A DNA stretch of 64,000 nt, taken from the NCBI GenBank assembly GCA_020850415.1, contig JADZER010000038.1, forward strand, positions 62,001 through 126,000, in the 5' to 3' direction. A program made the position numbers and the translations under genes. Origin of the DNA: Phycisphaerales bacterium (lineage in GTDB: Bacteria > Planctomycetota > Phycisphaerae > Phycisphaerales > UBA1924). Shown here piece after piece: positions 51,367 to 60,389 of the stretch (within the stretch, counting starts at the first letter, position 1; every line of letters starts with the position of its first letter). The notes below the pieces were generated by a model that made no database searches, was not told the DNA's origin, and saw nothing but the letters and a program-made list of their open reading frames with translations.

Positions 51367-54035
51367 TGAGCGCCCCCTCCACCCATCCCGGCTTCCCGGC
51401 TCCCGATGCGATGCCGAAGGATGCGCACGCCGCGCACCTCATGTATCGCGCCAACGGAATCGAGACGATCCCTCTTCAATCTCGGTCCAAAGAGCCGGTA
51501 GGTGCGAAGGAAGGGACGAAGCGCTCCGAGTTGCTCGCCCGATCCAAGGCGGAGCCCGCGATGATGTTCCCCGGTGGGGTGAACATCGCGGTATTGCTCG
51601 GCGCGTGCTCGGGGAATCTCGCGGACATTGACGGGGACGTGCCCGAAGCCCGGATGTTGCTCGCGCACTCGGCGACGTTCGCCAAGTGCCCGGTGTTCGG
51701 TCGGACGGGGCAACCGTATCCCGGTCACTACCTCTGCCGGTATCGGGGTGAAGGGAAGACGCGGCAGTTCGGGCTTACCGAGAAGGAAGCGGCGGAAGCC
51801 GGGTTCGGTGACAAGGCGATGATCGTTGAGTTTCGCGGGGACGGCGGGTACACGCTCGTGCCTCCCGGCGAACACTCCAACGGGGACCGCGTGGTGTTCT
51901 CTCGCGGCGGTGAACTCCCCGAGTTCGAGTACGAAGACGTGCTCATGGTGCTCGGGCGCATCGCCTTCCTTGCGGTGGTGCTCCGCCGGTATCCGCGCAC
52001 CGATGGCAACCGTGACAACATCTGCATGGCGCTGACCGGCACGCTCATCGACGGGGGCTTGACCGACGAAGAGACGGACTACGCCGTATCGCTCGTTGCG
52101 AAGTTGGCCGGGGATGAGGAGCACGAGAAGCGGGGCACGAAGTCCGCCGCAACGCGGGCAAAACGCGACGCGGGCGAAGCCTACTCGGGTTTGCCGAAGT
52201 TGCTGGAACTTCTCGGCATCGAATCCTTTGAGAAAAAGGCCCGGAAGTGGTTGAGCATCGCGGCACCGATCCCCGGAGCGATGAAGGCTGTTCCTCCCGG
52301 TGCAATCTTCTACGCCCCCGGTCGTCTCGCGGACATCATCGTTGAGACGGAGCGGGCGCTCGTGGCGGCAGAGGAGCCGATCTACCGGCGCGGTCCCCAC
52401 CTCTCCCGAGTTGCTCGGCTCGAATCTGAGGGCAACACAAGCGGCGTGCGCCGGGACGCGGGTTCGTGCGTGCTCCTCCCGGTGAATGCGCTCTATATGA
52501 CCGAGCGGCTCGCCCGCGTCGCCCAGGTCGTGACCAAAGACCGCAAGGGGCGCATCATCCCCACGGACCCGAAGCCCTACTTCTCCTCTCACGTCATCGC
52601 TCGCGCGGGAGATTGGACGTTCCGCCCTCTGCGCGGCATCGTCAACCATCCGACCCTCCGCCCGGACTTGTCGCTCCTCAACACTCCGGGGTATGACGAC
52701 GCATCGGGCATCATCTTCGATCCGTGCGGCGTGGAGTTCCCGCCCATCGCGGACGCCCCCACTCGGGACGATGCTCTCGCGGCTATCGCGCTGTTCGATC
52801 CTCTCCTCATCGGCTTCCCGTTCGAGGGCGTGGACGATCGCGCCGTAGCGCTCTCGGCGATTCTCACCGGATTGATCCGCCGCGCGTTCCCGTCCGCTCC
52901 GATCCACGGATTCGACGCGACCACGGCGGGCACGGGAAAGACTCTTCTCGCCGAGACGTGCGGCGTCATCATCGTGGGGCGCAAGCCTCCGTCAATGACG
53001 ATGGGGCGCACGGCGGAGGAGTTCGAGAAGCGGCTCGCCTCATCGGGGCTCGCCGGGGACGAAGTGCTCCTCATCGACAATGCCGACCTTCCCTTGGAGG
53101 GCGACTTCCTCTGTTCGTTCGTGAGTCAGGAGTTCGTACAGACGCGGATTCTGGGTTCGCACCAGACGAAGACACTCCCGGCGGGTGGGCTCGTGCTCGT
53201 GACCGGCAACAACATCGTCTATTCGGGCGACGTGTCGCGCCGCGCGGTGACGTGCCGCATGGATGCCAAGGTGGAGCGTCCCGACCTTCGGCAGTTCAAC
53301 TTTGATCCGCGAGAACTGGCGCGGGAGGGGCGCGGGGTGCTCGTGGCGGCGGGCTTGACGGTCATTCGAGCATACGTCTCGGCGGGGCGTCCGCACCCTC
53401 TGCCCAAGATTGGATCGTTCGAGGATTGGAACGTCGTCCGTGAGGCTATCGCATGGCTCGGCTACGGAGACTGCGCCGGAACGCGGGCTCGCATCTTTGA
53501 GCACGATCCGAAGCGGAACGAACTGGCCGAACTCCTCTCCGGGTGGCACTCGGCGGCGGGGGAGGATTCGATCACCCTTGCCGACATTCGCTCGCGTGCG
53601 GAGTCACCCGACACGGTGTTGGAGTATCAGCCTCTCCTCCAAGCCCTCATCGACCTAAGCGGGCGTCCGATGTTCAACTCCCGATCCATCGGGAAGCGGC
53701 TCCTCACGATGCGCAACCGGATCGTCGGCGGGCTCATGCTCCGCAAGGCGGGCGAGCGTGGAGGCTCTACATGCTGGCAAGTGGTGAACGTCCGGCCACC
53801 GAAGGGTGAGCCGGAGGCACACGAGCACACGCCGGAGGCGACCGAACCCGCGCGAGGGTTTGAGGGTCAGGAAGGGTTTGCTACAGGTCCATCCACAGAC
53901 GAACTTTTTTCTTCAACACACACAGAGAACGGCGGCGGGACGGCTGGCGGGAAACCTCACACAGCACCCAAACCCTCGGGTTCGGTGGGCTCCGCTACCT
54001 CGGAGAAGGGAGGCAAGCATGAGCGCCCCTTCTGA
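51366..54035 (+). CDS. Primase-polymerase (AEP) fused to P-loop ATPase/helicase domain
   Basis: 889 residues from ATG 51366. N-terminal Prim-Pol domain: catalytic D87-I-D89 (GNLADIDGDVPEA), His121 (PYPGHYLCRY), and IVEFRGDGGYTLVPPGEH. After a linker, a P-loop domain has Walker A DATTAGTGKT near residue 517 and Walker B-like EVLLIDNADLP near 565, then SRRAVTCRMDAKVERPD with a finger-type Arg pair. This is the primase-helicase organisation of plasmid, phage and satellite replicons. It would prime and unwind island DNA after excision. The C-terminal 80 residues are low complexity. Confidence 0.85.
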   Translation: MSAPSTHPGFPAPDAMPKDAHAAHLMYRANGIETIPLQSRSKEPVGAKEGTKRSELLARSKAEPAMMFPGGVNIAVLLGACSGNLADIDGDVPEARMLLAHSATFAKCPVFGRTGQPYPGHYLCRYRGEGKTRQFGLTEKEAAEAGFGDKAMIVEFRGDGGYTLVPPGEHSNGDRVVFSRGGELPEFEYEDVLMVLGRIAFLAVVLRRYPRTDGNRDNICMALTGTLIDGGLTDEETDYAVSLVAKLAGDEEHEKRGTKSAATRAKRDAGEAYSGLPKLLELLGIESFEKKARKWLSIAAPIPGAMKAVPPGAIFYAPGRLADIIVETERALVAAEEPIYRRGPHLSRVARLESEGNTSGVRRDAGSCVLLPVNALYMTERLARVAQVVTKDRKGRIIPTDPKPYFSSHVIARAGDWTFRPLRGIVNHPTLRPDLSLLNTPGYDDASGIIFDPCGVEFPPIADAPTRDDALAAIALFDPLLIGFPFEGVDDRAVALSAILTGLIRRAFPSAPIHGFDATTAGTGKTLLAETCGVIIVGRKPPSMTMGRTAEEFEKRLASSGLAGDEVLLIDNADLPLEGDFLCSFVSQEFVQTRILGSHQTKTLPAGGLVLVTGNNIVYSGDVSRRAVTCRMDAKVERPDLRQFNFDPRELAREGRGVLVAAGLTVIRAYVSAGRPHPLPKIGSFEDWNVVREAIAWLGYGDCAGTRARIFEHDPKRNELAELLSGWHSAAGEDSITLADIRSRAESPDTVLEYQPLLQALIDLSGRPMFNSRSIGKRLLTMRNRIVGGLMLRKAGERGGSTCWQVVNVRPPKGEPEAHEHTPEATEPARGFEGQEGFATGPSTDELFSSTHTENGGGTAGGKPHTAPKPSGSVGSATSEKGGKHERPF

Positions 54036-54336
54036 CGCCCCAGGTTACGCCCATCTCGCCCCCGATAACCCTCGCGCGGGCGAGAGCACCGGATGGCCAA
54101 TCCGCTCGTTCCGCCTTCGGAGTGGCGTTCTGACACAACCACGAGGGTTCCTATCGGACGGCATAGCCGGAGCCCGGCTATGCGCTCGGCTGTTCGGGTG
54201 CCATAACCACCCAACGTCCGGTAAGGGGGAGGGGGTGGTCCGAAAACTCGGAGATTCTCGGACTACCACCCCCCTCTGCCTCCATATCGGGCACAATCCC
54301 GCCTCACGTCGAAGTTTGGAGTATGTTAGCCTATGA
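54019..54336 (+). CDS. Small hypothetical protein of the island
   Basis: 105 residues (MSAPSDAPGYAHLAP). GGGAGG lies 6 nt upstream of ATG 54019. The start overlaps the primase gene by 17 nt and the stop overlaps the HNH start (ATGA), which supports translation. It crosses an inverted repeat (54162-54182). No domain seen. Its first residues resemble those of the primase gene (MSAPSTHPGF), perhaps a duplicated start region. Confidence 0.45.
   Translation: MSAPSDAPGYAHLAPDNPRAGESTGWPIRSFRLRSGVLTQPRGFLSDGIAGARLCARLFGCHNHPTSGKGEGVVRKLGDSRTTTPLCLHIGHNPASRRSLEYVSL
54162..54182. repeat. Inverted repeat of the ATAGCCGG word
   Basis: CATAGCCGG-AGC-CCGGCTATG, perfect 9-bp arms. It uses the same word found near both island ends; a possible regulator, excisionase or replication-origin site. 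Confidence 0.55.
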
Positions 54337-54638
54337 AGCACCTCACCCCGGAACAGAAGAAGAAAGCCCGGCGGCGCGACCGCCTCCGCGCGAAGTACCG
54401 CATCACCCCCGAGCAGTACGAAGCGTGGGCGATCCTCCAAGATGGGCGTTGCGCAATCTGCCGCCAACTCCCTCCAGTGACCCCCCAACGAACGGTGCTC
54501 GTGGTGGATCACTGCCACACAACCGGGAAGCCGCGCGGGTTGCTCTGCTATCGGTGCAATGCCTCACTCGGCATGGTGGGCGAGAGCCTCAACGTGCTCC
54601 GCAACATGGTTCGCTACTTGGAGGTTCACGGAAAATGA
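54333..54638 (+). CDS. Recombination endonuclease VII-like HNH nuclease
   Basis: 101 residues. Zinc-finger HNH of the phage T4 endonuclease VII type: CAICRQL, VVDHCHTTGKPRGLLCYRCN. It resolves branched DNA and, next to terminase genes of cos-type phages, assists packaging cleavage. Here it is directly followed (ATGA overlap) by a TerS-like gene. Confidence 0.9.
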   Translation: MKHLTPEQKKKARRRDRLRAKYRITPEQYEAWAILQDGRCAICRQLPPVTPQRTVLVVDHCHTTGKPRGLLCYRCNASLGMVGESLNVLRNMVRYLEVHGK

Positions 54639-55345
54639 GCACCGACCAAACCATCATCCCGAACCCCGAGCCGGACCCCATCCCGCCGCACGTCCGGCGG
54701 CGCTGGGACGTGTTCATCAAGGTGTTCCGCGACACCGGCTCCGTTGCCGCCGCGTGCGCCGCCGCGAGTCCGCACCTGGACAAGCCCAAAGACGCCGGAC
54801 ACGGCCCCGGATATCGCACGTTCCTTGATTGGATGCGGAAGTTCCCATCGCTCGCGGAGGAGTTCGAGCAAGCGAAGTTCCACGCGCTCGGGCTCGTGGA
54901 GAAGGCGATTGCGGAACGCTCCATGACCCCGGAGCGCGTGCCCGTCTTCTCTCGTGGCGTGCTCGTGGGCGAGCGGATCGTCTGGCGCGATGCAAACGCG
55001 CTCCTCCTCCGCCGGGCCGCTCGGCTTGATCCCAACGCATGGGCACCGAAGCAACAAAGCGACGTGCGCATTGAGCACACGAACGCGCCGGAGCCGTTCT
55101 CCGTCGCTCTCACGCCGGAGGACGTTCTCCTCCTCCCGCCCGAACGCCGGATGCTGTTCATCGAAATGTTGTCCGAGATTCGCAACCACAAGGAAAAGCA
55201 ACGTGAACTCATCGACTCCGAACCCACAACCCGACCCGCTCTCCTCTCTGGCGGCGGGAATGAAGCAACACGCCAAGCAAGCGGAGGAGGAGACGACGCT
55301 CCGCGCCAAGATCGAAGCAAAGACGGCGACGCCGGAGGAGATTGA
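54635..55345 (+). CDS. Terminase small subunit-like DNA-binding protein
   Basis: 236 residues from ATG 54635. Homeodomain-like HTH of phage TerS: RRWDVFIKVFRDTGSVAAACAAAS, YRTFLDWMRKFPSLAEEFEQAKFHALGLVEKAIAERSM. Then a long helical region and a Gly/Asp-rich tail. TerS recognises pac or cos sites. A satellite TerS can redirect helper capsids to the island genome. No large subunit is encoded. Confidence 0.75.
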   Translation: MSTDQTIIPNPEPDPIPPHVRRRWDVFIKVFRDTGSVAAACAAASPHLDKPKDAGHGPGYRTFLDWMRKFPSLAEEFEQAKFHALGLVEKAIAERSMTPERVPVFSRGVLVGERIVWRDANALLLRRAARLDPNAWAPKQQSDVRIEHTNAPEPFSVALTPEDVLLLPPERRMLFIEMLSEIRNHKEKQRELIDSEPTTRPALLSGGGNEATRQASGGGDDAPRQDRSKDGDAGGD

Positions 55346-55517
55346 CCGTTACGAAACCCGGCCCGTCATCCACTACCTCTACGGGGGCCAAGTGAAAGTC
55401 ACCGCCGCGCCCCGGATGAGCGTGGAGCAATGGAAGCAGAAGGTAGCGCGGAGCAAGGCGCAGGGACACACCGGCCCGCTTCTCGCGGAAGACAAACCGA
55501 CCGGCGACCCCTCCTGA
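55260..55517 (+). CDS. Small hypothetical protein of the island
   Basis: 85 residues (MKQHAKQAEEETTLRAK), mostly charged helix, then VIHYLYGGQVKVTAAPRMSVEQW. It overlaps the end of the TerS-like gene by 86 nt in another frame, so one of the two tails may be mis-assigned. No domain recognised. Confidence 0.5.
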   Translation: MKQHAKQAEEETTLRAKIEAKTATPEEIDRYETRPVIHYLYGGQVKVTAAPRMSVEQWKQKVARSKAQGHTGPLLAEDKPTGDPS

Positions 55518-55689
55518 GTCGCCAGAGTCCCCCGGCGTGCCCCAACGGGCGCGAGCGTCACCGGGGTTTCGATCCCGGCTTGTAGTCGGGAATCGCTCAC
55601 CCGCGCCGGATCGGAAGTCCCGGCGCAGGGTTTCAAGTCCGGCATTCGTTGCGCCGGGCTACGCACCGTCCGCTTTGGAGTCTCTCACC

Positions 55690-56421
55690 ATGACCGAACC
55701 TCCCATCGACACGAGTATCTCCCTCTCCGCCTTCCCCGACACAATCGAAGCGGTACGAAGCCGCTTCGTGGTCGGTACGAACGCGGCGGGTGAGGTGTAC
55801 CACCCGGCATACGCGGCGGCGCATGGGGCCGTGTCCGCAACGTACCAACGCGCGCTCGCCATGAGTGCCGCCGAATCCGCCCTCCGCGAGCAACGCCACT
55901 CGGATATCGCCTCCCAACGTCGCCTCCGCGCGGGCGTGGAGCGTTCGTTGGGCGAGTCGCGCAAAGCGATCACCGGCGCAATGGAAAGCATCGGAGCCGC
56001 ACGAGCGAAAGCCGTCTCCGGCATCGACGCGGCGCTCCAACTGGAGGAGCACCGGAACTCTCTCACCCACGCGCTCCGGGCAAGCCAACTGCAATCGGCT
56101 CTCCGCAACATGGGGCCGACGAAGGCGCTTGAGGCGCTCCGGCTTGCGATCCGCGATGGGCGAGTGGAGCCGGTGGCGAGCGCGCTCAGCATTGACGCCC
56201 TCGCGCTCGGGCTCACCCCGAATGACCTTGAAGGGGTTCGCATGGATGCCGAGCGGAAGTTCACGCCCGAACTCGTGGAGGAGCGGGACGCGCTGGATCA
56301 ACTGCGAACCCTTGTCGCCCGAGCGGGGGACTCCGTGGAGGCGCGATTCTCCGGGCTTGTGGGACGTGGCGAGGATGGAAAGTTGGAAGCCGCGATCCGC
56401 GCGGTTGAGGAGGTGAAGTGA
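55690..56421 (+). CDS. Coiled-coil phage-like structural or accessory protein
   Basis: 243 residues (MTEPPIDTSISLSAFP), largely helical with heptad-like Ala/Leu/Arg stretches (residues ~55-230). No catalytic motif. Between TerS-like and scaffold-like genes, so a head-assembly or packaging accessory role is plausible but unproven. The 172-nt gap upstream contains imperfect hairpins only. Confidence 0.55.
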   Translation: MTEPPIDTSISLSAFPDTIEAVRSRFVVGTNAAGEVYHPAYAAAHGAVSATYQRALAMSAAESALREQRHSDIASQRRLRAGVERSLGESRKAITGAMESIGAARAKAVSGIDAALQLEEHRNSLTHALRASQLQSALRNMGPTKALEALRLAIRDGRVEPVASALSIDALALGLTPNDLEGVRMDAERKFTPELVEERDALDQLRTLVARAGDSVEARFSGLVGRGEDGKLEAAIRAVEEVK

Positions 56422-56422
56422 T

Positions 56423-57013
56423 ATGACGACTCCCGATCCCAACAACCCGCCCCCGACTCCTCCCACCGTGGAGGAACTCCAAGCCCAACTCACGGCGCTC
56501 CGCGAGTTCCGCGCTGGCGTCGCCAAGGGCTTCGGCTTGGACCCCGCCGCGAGCGAAGACTCCGCGATCCTCTCGCGGATCACGGACACCACGGCGGAAG
56601 TCTCCGCGCTCAAGAGCGCCGCCGAAGCCTCCAAGGTCGATGCCGCTCTCCGCGAAGCGTTCACAAAGAGCGGAGCATCCGGCCACTACGAAGACTTCCA
56701 CAACCTCGCGGCGGCGCTGTTCCACGTTGATCCGAAGACGGGCAAGGTGGTTACGAAGCCGGACGCGACCACGCCCAACGTGGACCCGGATACATGGTGC
56801 GTGGTGGAACTCCGCCAGCGCCGGCCCGGATGGTGGCCGGTTTCGCAGGGTGCGAACGCGCGGGGGGCGGGGTACAACCCGAGCCGGGGCGCGGATGATT
56901 CGTGCTTCCGTCCGGGGCCGGGCTTCAACTTCACTCAGCAACTCGCCTTTGAGCACCGCTACGGCGCGGCGGCGGCGGACGCGGCGCGGCGGAAGTACGG
57001 AGGTGCGCGATGA
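56423..57013 (+). CDS. Scaffold-like hypothetical protein
   Basis: 196 residues, 1 nt after the preceding stop. The Pro-rich N-terminus (MTTPDPNNPPPTPPT) then a coiled coil (VEELQAQLTALREF; LKSAAEASKVDAALREAF) resembles phage head-scaffold proteins. The second half (NVDPDTWCVVELRQRRPGWWPVSQGAN) does not. Function uncertain. Confidence 0.5.
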   Translation: MTTPDPNNPPPTPPTVEELQAQLTALREFRAGVAKGFGLDPAASEDSAILSRITDTTAEVSALKSAAEASKVDAALREAFTKSGASGHYEDFHNLAAALFHVDPKTGKVVTKPDATTPNVDPDTWCVVELRQRRPGWWPVSQGANARGAGYNPSRGADDSCFRPGPGFNFTQQLAFEHRYGAAAADAARRKYGGAR

Positions 57014-57369
57014 TTGCCACCACCGAGCGCGATCGTGTCCGCTCCGAAGTGTTCGACGCTTGCGCCGCGCACTACTGCCCGAAGCACGCCGCGTTCCTCG
57101 CGGGGACGTTGCTTGATCCGATCCCGGACGCGGCGGAGGAGGAGTTCCGCCGGATCGGAATGGCGGACTTCTACCTCCGGGGCGGGACGCTCCCCGTGGG
57201 CACCGTGCTCGGGCTACTCGCGGACCACTTGGAAAGCCTCTGGGGTGGTCCGAACCCCGTCTCCGTCACCCTCTGGGAGCGCGGCTACGCCCTCTACCGG
57301 GAGTGGTGGGACAAGCGGCTCGCGGAGCATGAGGCGATGCTCTGGCGGATTCGGCATGACGTGGAGTAG
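57010..57369 (+). CDS. Hypothetical protein of the island
   Basis: 119 residues, ATGA overlap with the previous gene. Predicted mostly helical with several Trp near the C-terminus (ESLWGGPNPVSVTLWERGYALYREWWDKRL). No family recognised. Last gene before the restriction-modification pair. Confidence 0.6.
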   Translation: MIATTERDRVRSEVFDACAAHYCPKHAAFLAGTLLDPIPDAAEEEFRRIGMADFYLRGGTLPVGTVLGLLADHLESLWGGPNPVSVTLWERGYALYREWWDKRLAEHEAMLWRIRHDVE

Positions 57370-57410
57370 GGCTCGGACGCCCCTGGCCCGGTTGCGGTAT
57401 CCTTACGGCA

Positions 57411-58919
57411 ATGCCTGTCAGGGACGACAACCCGCATCTAGAGGACTCCGCCCCTCCCCTCACCCAGAAGGACCGGGGAGCCTACTACACGCCCGATGCG
57501 GTGGTCCGCTCCCTCGTCCGTTGGGCGGTTCGTCGCCCGGCGGATCGGATGCTCGATCCGTCATGCGGGGACGGACGGTTCCTCGTCGCACACCCGAACA
57601 GTGTGGGCGTGGAACAGAACCCGGAGGCTTGCGAGGTGGTCCACGAGCGATCACCGGGAAGCCTCATCCATCAAGGCGACTTTTTCTCATGGGCGAGTGA
57701 GACACGAGAGCGGTTCGATTGCGCCGCGGGGAACCCACCATTCATCCGCTACCAGAAGTTCACCGGCGCGGTTCGAGAAGCGGCCCTCCGGCTCTGCGCA
57801 CGACACGGCGCGAACTTCTCCTCGCTCTCATCATCATGGGCACCGTTCCTCGTAGCGACCGCGACCCTCCTCCGCCCCGGCGGGCGAATGGCATTCGTAC
57901 TTCCGGCGGAGGTAGGACACGCCCCGTATTCGCTCCCCGTTCTCGAATACATGCTCGGCAACTTCCGGCGCGTCCAAGTGGTGGCCGTGCGGGACAAACT
58001 GTTCCCCGACCTCTCCGAAGACTGTTGGCTCCTCTGCGCTGAAGGGTTCGGGGGACGAACCGACGAACTCCTCCTCACCGCAATGGATCGGTTCCGCTTC
58101 ATGGCGCGGCCCCCGCGAGAGGGACTCCGAATCTCTCGTGACGAACTCGCGGCATGGTCGGGACGACTCCGACCGTTCCTCATCTCCGCCGAATCGCGCG
58201 AGGTGTACCTCCGGCACGTCAACGCGCCCGGCTCGCTCCGCTTCGGCAGCGTGGCGAGAGTGGGCATCGGATACGTCACCGGAGCGAATGACTTTTTCCA
58301 CCTCCGCCCGTCGCGTGCGGAGAGTCTCCGTATCCCGCGCCGCTTGCTTCACCCGGCGGTACGGAACGGGCGATCCCTTGCGCCCGGAGACGTGACGGAG
58401 AAGCGGGTTCGGACGTGGATCGGGGCCGATGAGCCGGTGTATCTCCTCCGTATCCGGCGCGAAGACGAACTCACCCGCGAGGTGAAGAGATATCTCGACT
58501 CGGAGGAAGCACACGAAGCACGCGACACCTACAAGTGTCGGAACCGCGAACCGTGGTACGTCGTCCCCGACGTGAAGGTGCCGGACGGGTTCCTCTCCTA
58601 CATGAGTGGCGAAGGGCCAACGCTCGTGCGAAACCCGGCGGGTTGCGTGTGTACGAACTCGGTTCACGCGGTCCACCTCACGGGCAGAATCGGAGCGAAT
58701 GAACTCGCGCGGCGGTGGCGATCCCCTCTCACCGCGTTGAGTTGCGAACTCGAAGGGCACCCGCTTGGAGGCGGGATGCTGAAACTCGAACCGGGTGAGG
58801 CTTCGCGGGTTCTACTCACGGAACCGGATGCGATCACCCGAGAAGAGTCCGATGCAATCATGGACGGCATCGGGGAACTAAAGCACTGGAGGCACTATGC
58901 CGGAGCAAGGATGCTGTGA
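57411..58919 (+). CDS. N6-adenine DNA methyltransferase (TaqI/Eco57I-like)
   Basis: 502 residues. Motif X GAYYTP (23-28), SAM-binding motif I MLDPSCGDGRFL (48-58), and catalytic motif IV GNPPF (107-111), typical of gamma-class N6-adenine methyltransferases. The C-terminal ~250 residues are the target-recognition region (LRFGSVARVGIGYVTGANDFF). It overlaps the next gene by 23 nt. Probably the modification half of a type II system on the island; the recognition sequence cannot be read from the protein. Confidence 0.88.
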   Translation: MPVRDDNPHLEDSAPPLTQKDRGAYYTPDAVVRSLVRWAVRRPADRMLDPSCGDGRFLVAHPNSVGVEQNPEACEVVHERSPGSLIHQGDFFSWASETRERFDCAAGNPPFIRYQKFTGAVREAALRLCARHGANFSSLSSSWAPFLVATATLLRPGGRMAFVLPAEVGHAPYSLPVLEYMLGNFRRVQVVAVRDKLFPDLSEDCWLLCAEGFGGRTDELLLTAMDRFRFMARPPREGLRISRDELAAWSGRLRPFLISAESREVYLRHVNAPGSLRFGSVARVGIGYVTGANDFFHLRPSRAESLRIPRRLLHPAVRNGRSLAPGDVTEKRVRTWIGADEPVYLLRIRREDELTREVKRYLDSEEAHEARDTYKCRNREPWYVVPDVKVPDGFLSYMSGEGPTLVRNPAGCVCTNSVHAVHLTGRIGANELARRWRSPLTALSCELEGHPLGGGMLKLEPGEASRVLLTEPDAITREESDAIMDGIGELKHWRHYAGARML

Positions 58920-59763
58920 GTGGCTCACCCTGAGAGACGCACTCCGTGCGTTCGTCGTCAATGCCTCCGGGACTCAGGGACAAGGGCATATTCGACCGCT
59001 TCACTACTACGTCGCTTGCCGACTGGTGGTTGAGGGCGGATTCCACCCCGACGATATCACCCCGCGCCCTCCGTTCACCGTTGCGAAGCGCCGCGGGCGC
59101 ATGATCCTGACCCACGACCCGGCATCGGCTGGCTCCGGTGAGCGCACGATCCTTGGAGGGTTGAAGACGAAGGACGTTGACGTAGTGGCAACGAAGCCGG
59201 GAATCGGACCCGTGCTCGCGGTGTCGATGAAGGGAACGCTCGGGGCGTTCCGCAACCTCACGAACCGAATGGAGGAGGCAATCGGCGATTGCACGAACCT
59301 CCATATCTCGTACCCGGCGCTGGTCTACGGGTTCCTTCAAGTCCTCCGCGCGACGCTCCCCGGCCCCGGAGTCGATCCGAACGACGTGGGGCTCCTCTCG
59401 ACGGGGCTTCCCTCCGAACTCATCGCCCGGTATCACGACGTGCTCGCGCGACTTGACGGGCGGGAAGACCTCCGGGACGAAACCACGAAGTACGAAGAAA
59501 TCGGGTTCGCGCTGGTGGTTCCTGCGGGCGACGAACAAGGGCTCGTGGTGCCGACGTTCCCACCCCCGGAGTCTCGGCTCGCTCTGGCCACATTCTTCCC
59601 GCGCCTCTACCAGCAATACGACCTTCGGTTCGTCTATGCCGCGCCGCTCCTGAGAAGCACCACCATCCGGCATGTATGGGCGGAGGACTCTCCCGCGTTC
59701 ACGGGACGGACGTTCGAGGAGTATCGCCCTCGCGTGGGCGAGGAGCCCGACACTACGGAGTAG
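58897..59763 (+). CDS. Probable type II restriction endonuclease partner
   Basis: 288 residues, beginning inside the methyltransferase gene. A PD-(D/E)XK-like core is visible: KTKDVDVVATKPGIGPVLAVSMKG (Asp93/95, then Ser110-x-Lys112), followed by NRMEEAIGDCTNLHISYPALVYGFL. The usual acidic residue before the Lys is Ser here. The overlap with a methyltransferase is the main functional evidence. Could instead be an inactive or accessory nuclease. Confidence 0.65.
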   Translation: MPEQGCCEWLTLRDALRAFVVNASGTQGQGHIRPLHYYVACRLVVEGGFHPDDITPRPPFTVAKRRGRMILTHDPASAGSGERTILGGLKTKDVDVVATKPGIGPVLAVSMKGTLGAFRNLTNRMEEAIGDCTNLHISYPALVYGFLQVLRATLPGPGVDPNDVGLLSTGLPSELIARYHDVLARLDGREDLRDETTKYEEIGFALVVPAGDEQGLVVPTFPPPESRLALATFFPRLYQQYDLRFVYAAPLLRSTTIRHVWAEDSPAFTGRTFEEYRPRVGEEPDTTE

Positions 59764-59767
59764 AGGC

Positions 59768-60343
59768 ATGGTCGATTGGGCAAACACTGTCATCGCGCTG
59801 GCGGGCGTCTTCCTCGCAATCATCGCGCTCCTCCAAACGCGACGCTCCAACAAGGCTTCGGCGGAGGCGAACGAACTCTCGGGGCAAGCCAATCGCTTTG
59901 CGGAGCGAGCCCTCCAACTCCAAGAGGAGGAGGGCAAAGTGCGGCTACTCGTGGAGCCCCGCATGATGTGCGTCATCGGTGATGGGGAGGATCAACGCCC
60001 CCGCCCGGTGGTGAAGGTGGTCAACCTCAGCGCCTTCCCCGTCACCATCGACGCGATTCACTGGAAGAACAACCGGGAGACGAAGGGGCACTTCTACTGG
60101 AAGAACCCCACCATCGCCAATCCGTTCGGCAAACTCCCCGCCCGGCTCCCGCCCCGTGAATCGTTGACCGCTCTGGGCAATCCCACGAGTTTCAAGAGCC
60201 TTGACGACCTCGCCTCAATCACCGCCGCCATCGCCTACACCGCGTGCGGGGAGAAGGTGGAGGGCATGACGGGGGATTGGAAGACGGAAGTTGCCCGGAT
60301 GGTGGCGGAGGGGAACGCGGGAACTCGGGCCAAGGAATCTTGA
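59768..60343 (+). CDS. Membrane-anchored coiled-coil hypothetical protein
   Basis: 191 residues. N-terminal transmembrane segment (WANTVIALAGVFLAIIALLQ), coiled coil (about 28-60), then a beta-rich domain (KVRLLVEPRMMCVIGDGEDQ; VVKVVNLSAFPVTIDAIHW). Last island gene, 4 nt after the endonuclease. Such anchor/coil proteins occur as unknown cargo in mobile elements; an exclusion or defence role is possible but only inferred. Confidence 0.6.
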   Translation: MVDWANTVIALAGVFLAIIALLQTRRSNKASAEANELSGQANRFAERALQLQEEEGKVRLLVEPRMMCVIGDGEDQRPRPVVKVVNLSAFPVTIDAIHWKNNRETKGHFYWKNPTIANPFGKLPARLPPRESLTALGNPTSFKSLDDLASITAAIAYTACGEKVEGMTGDWKTEVARMVAEGNAGTRAKES

Positions 60344-60366
60344 AGGCACGTCCGATCATCCGCGAT

Positions 60367-60383
60367 ATAGCCGGGGCATAGCC
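60367..60383. repeat. ATAGCCGG repeat near attR (candidate arm-type site)
   Basis: ATAGCCGG (60367-60374) followed by ATAGCC (60378-60383) in the same orientation, mirroring the cluster near attL. Confidence 0.5.
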
Positions 60384-60389
60384 AAATGA

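Noticed and set aside
55518..55689. tRNA-like sequence with GGTTTCGATCC and GGTTTCAAGTCC stretches
   Set aside because: The T-loops would be eight bases, and no acceptor or anticodon arms can be drawn.
57411..58919. The island methyltransferase as the cause of ACGT loss
   Set aside because: Its NPPF motif marks N6-adenine methylation, which does not cause C-to-T deamination, and the island itself is full of ACGT.
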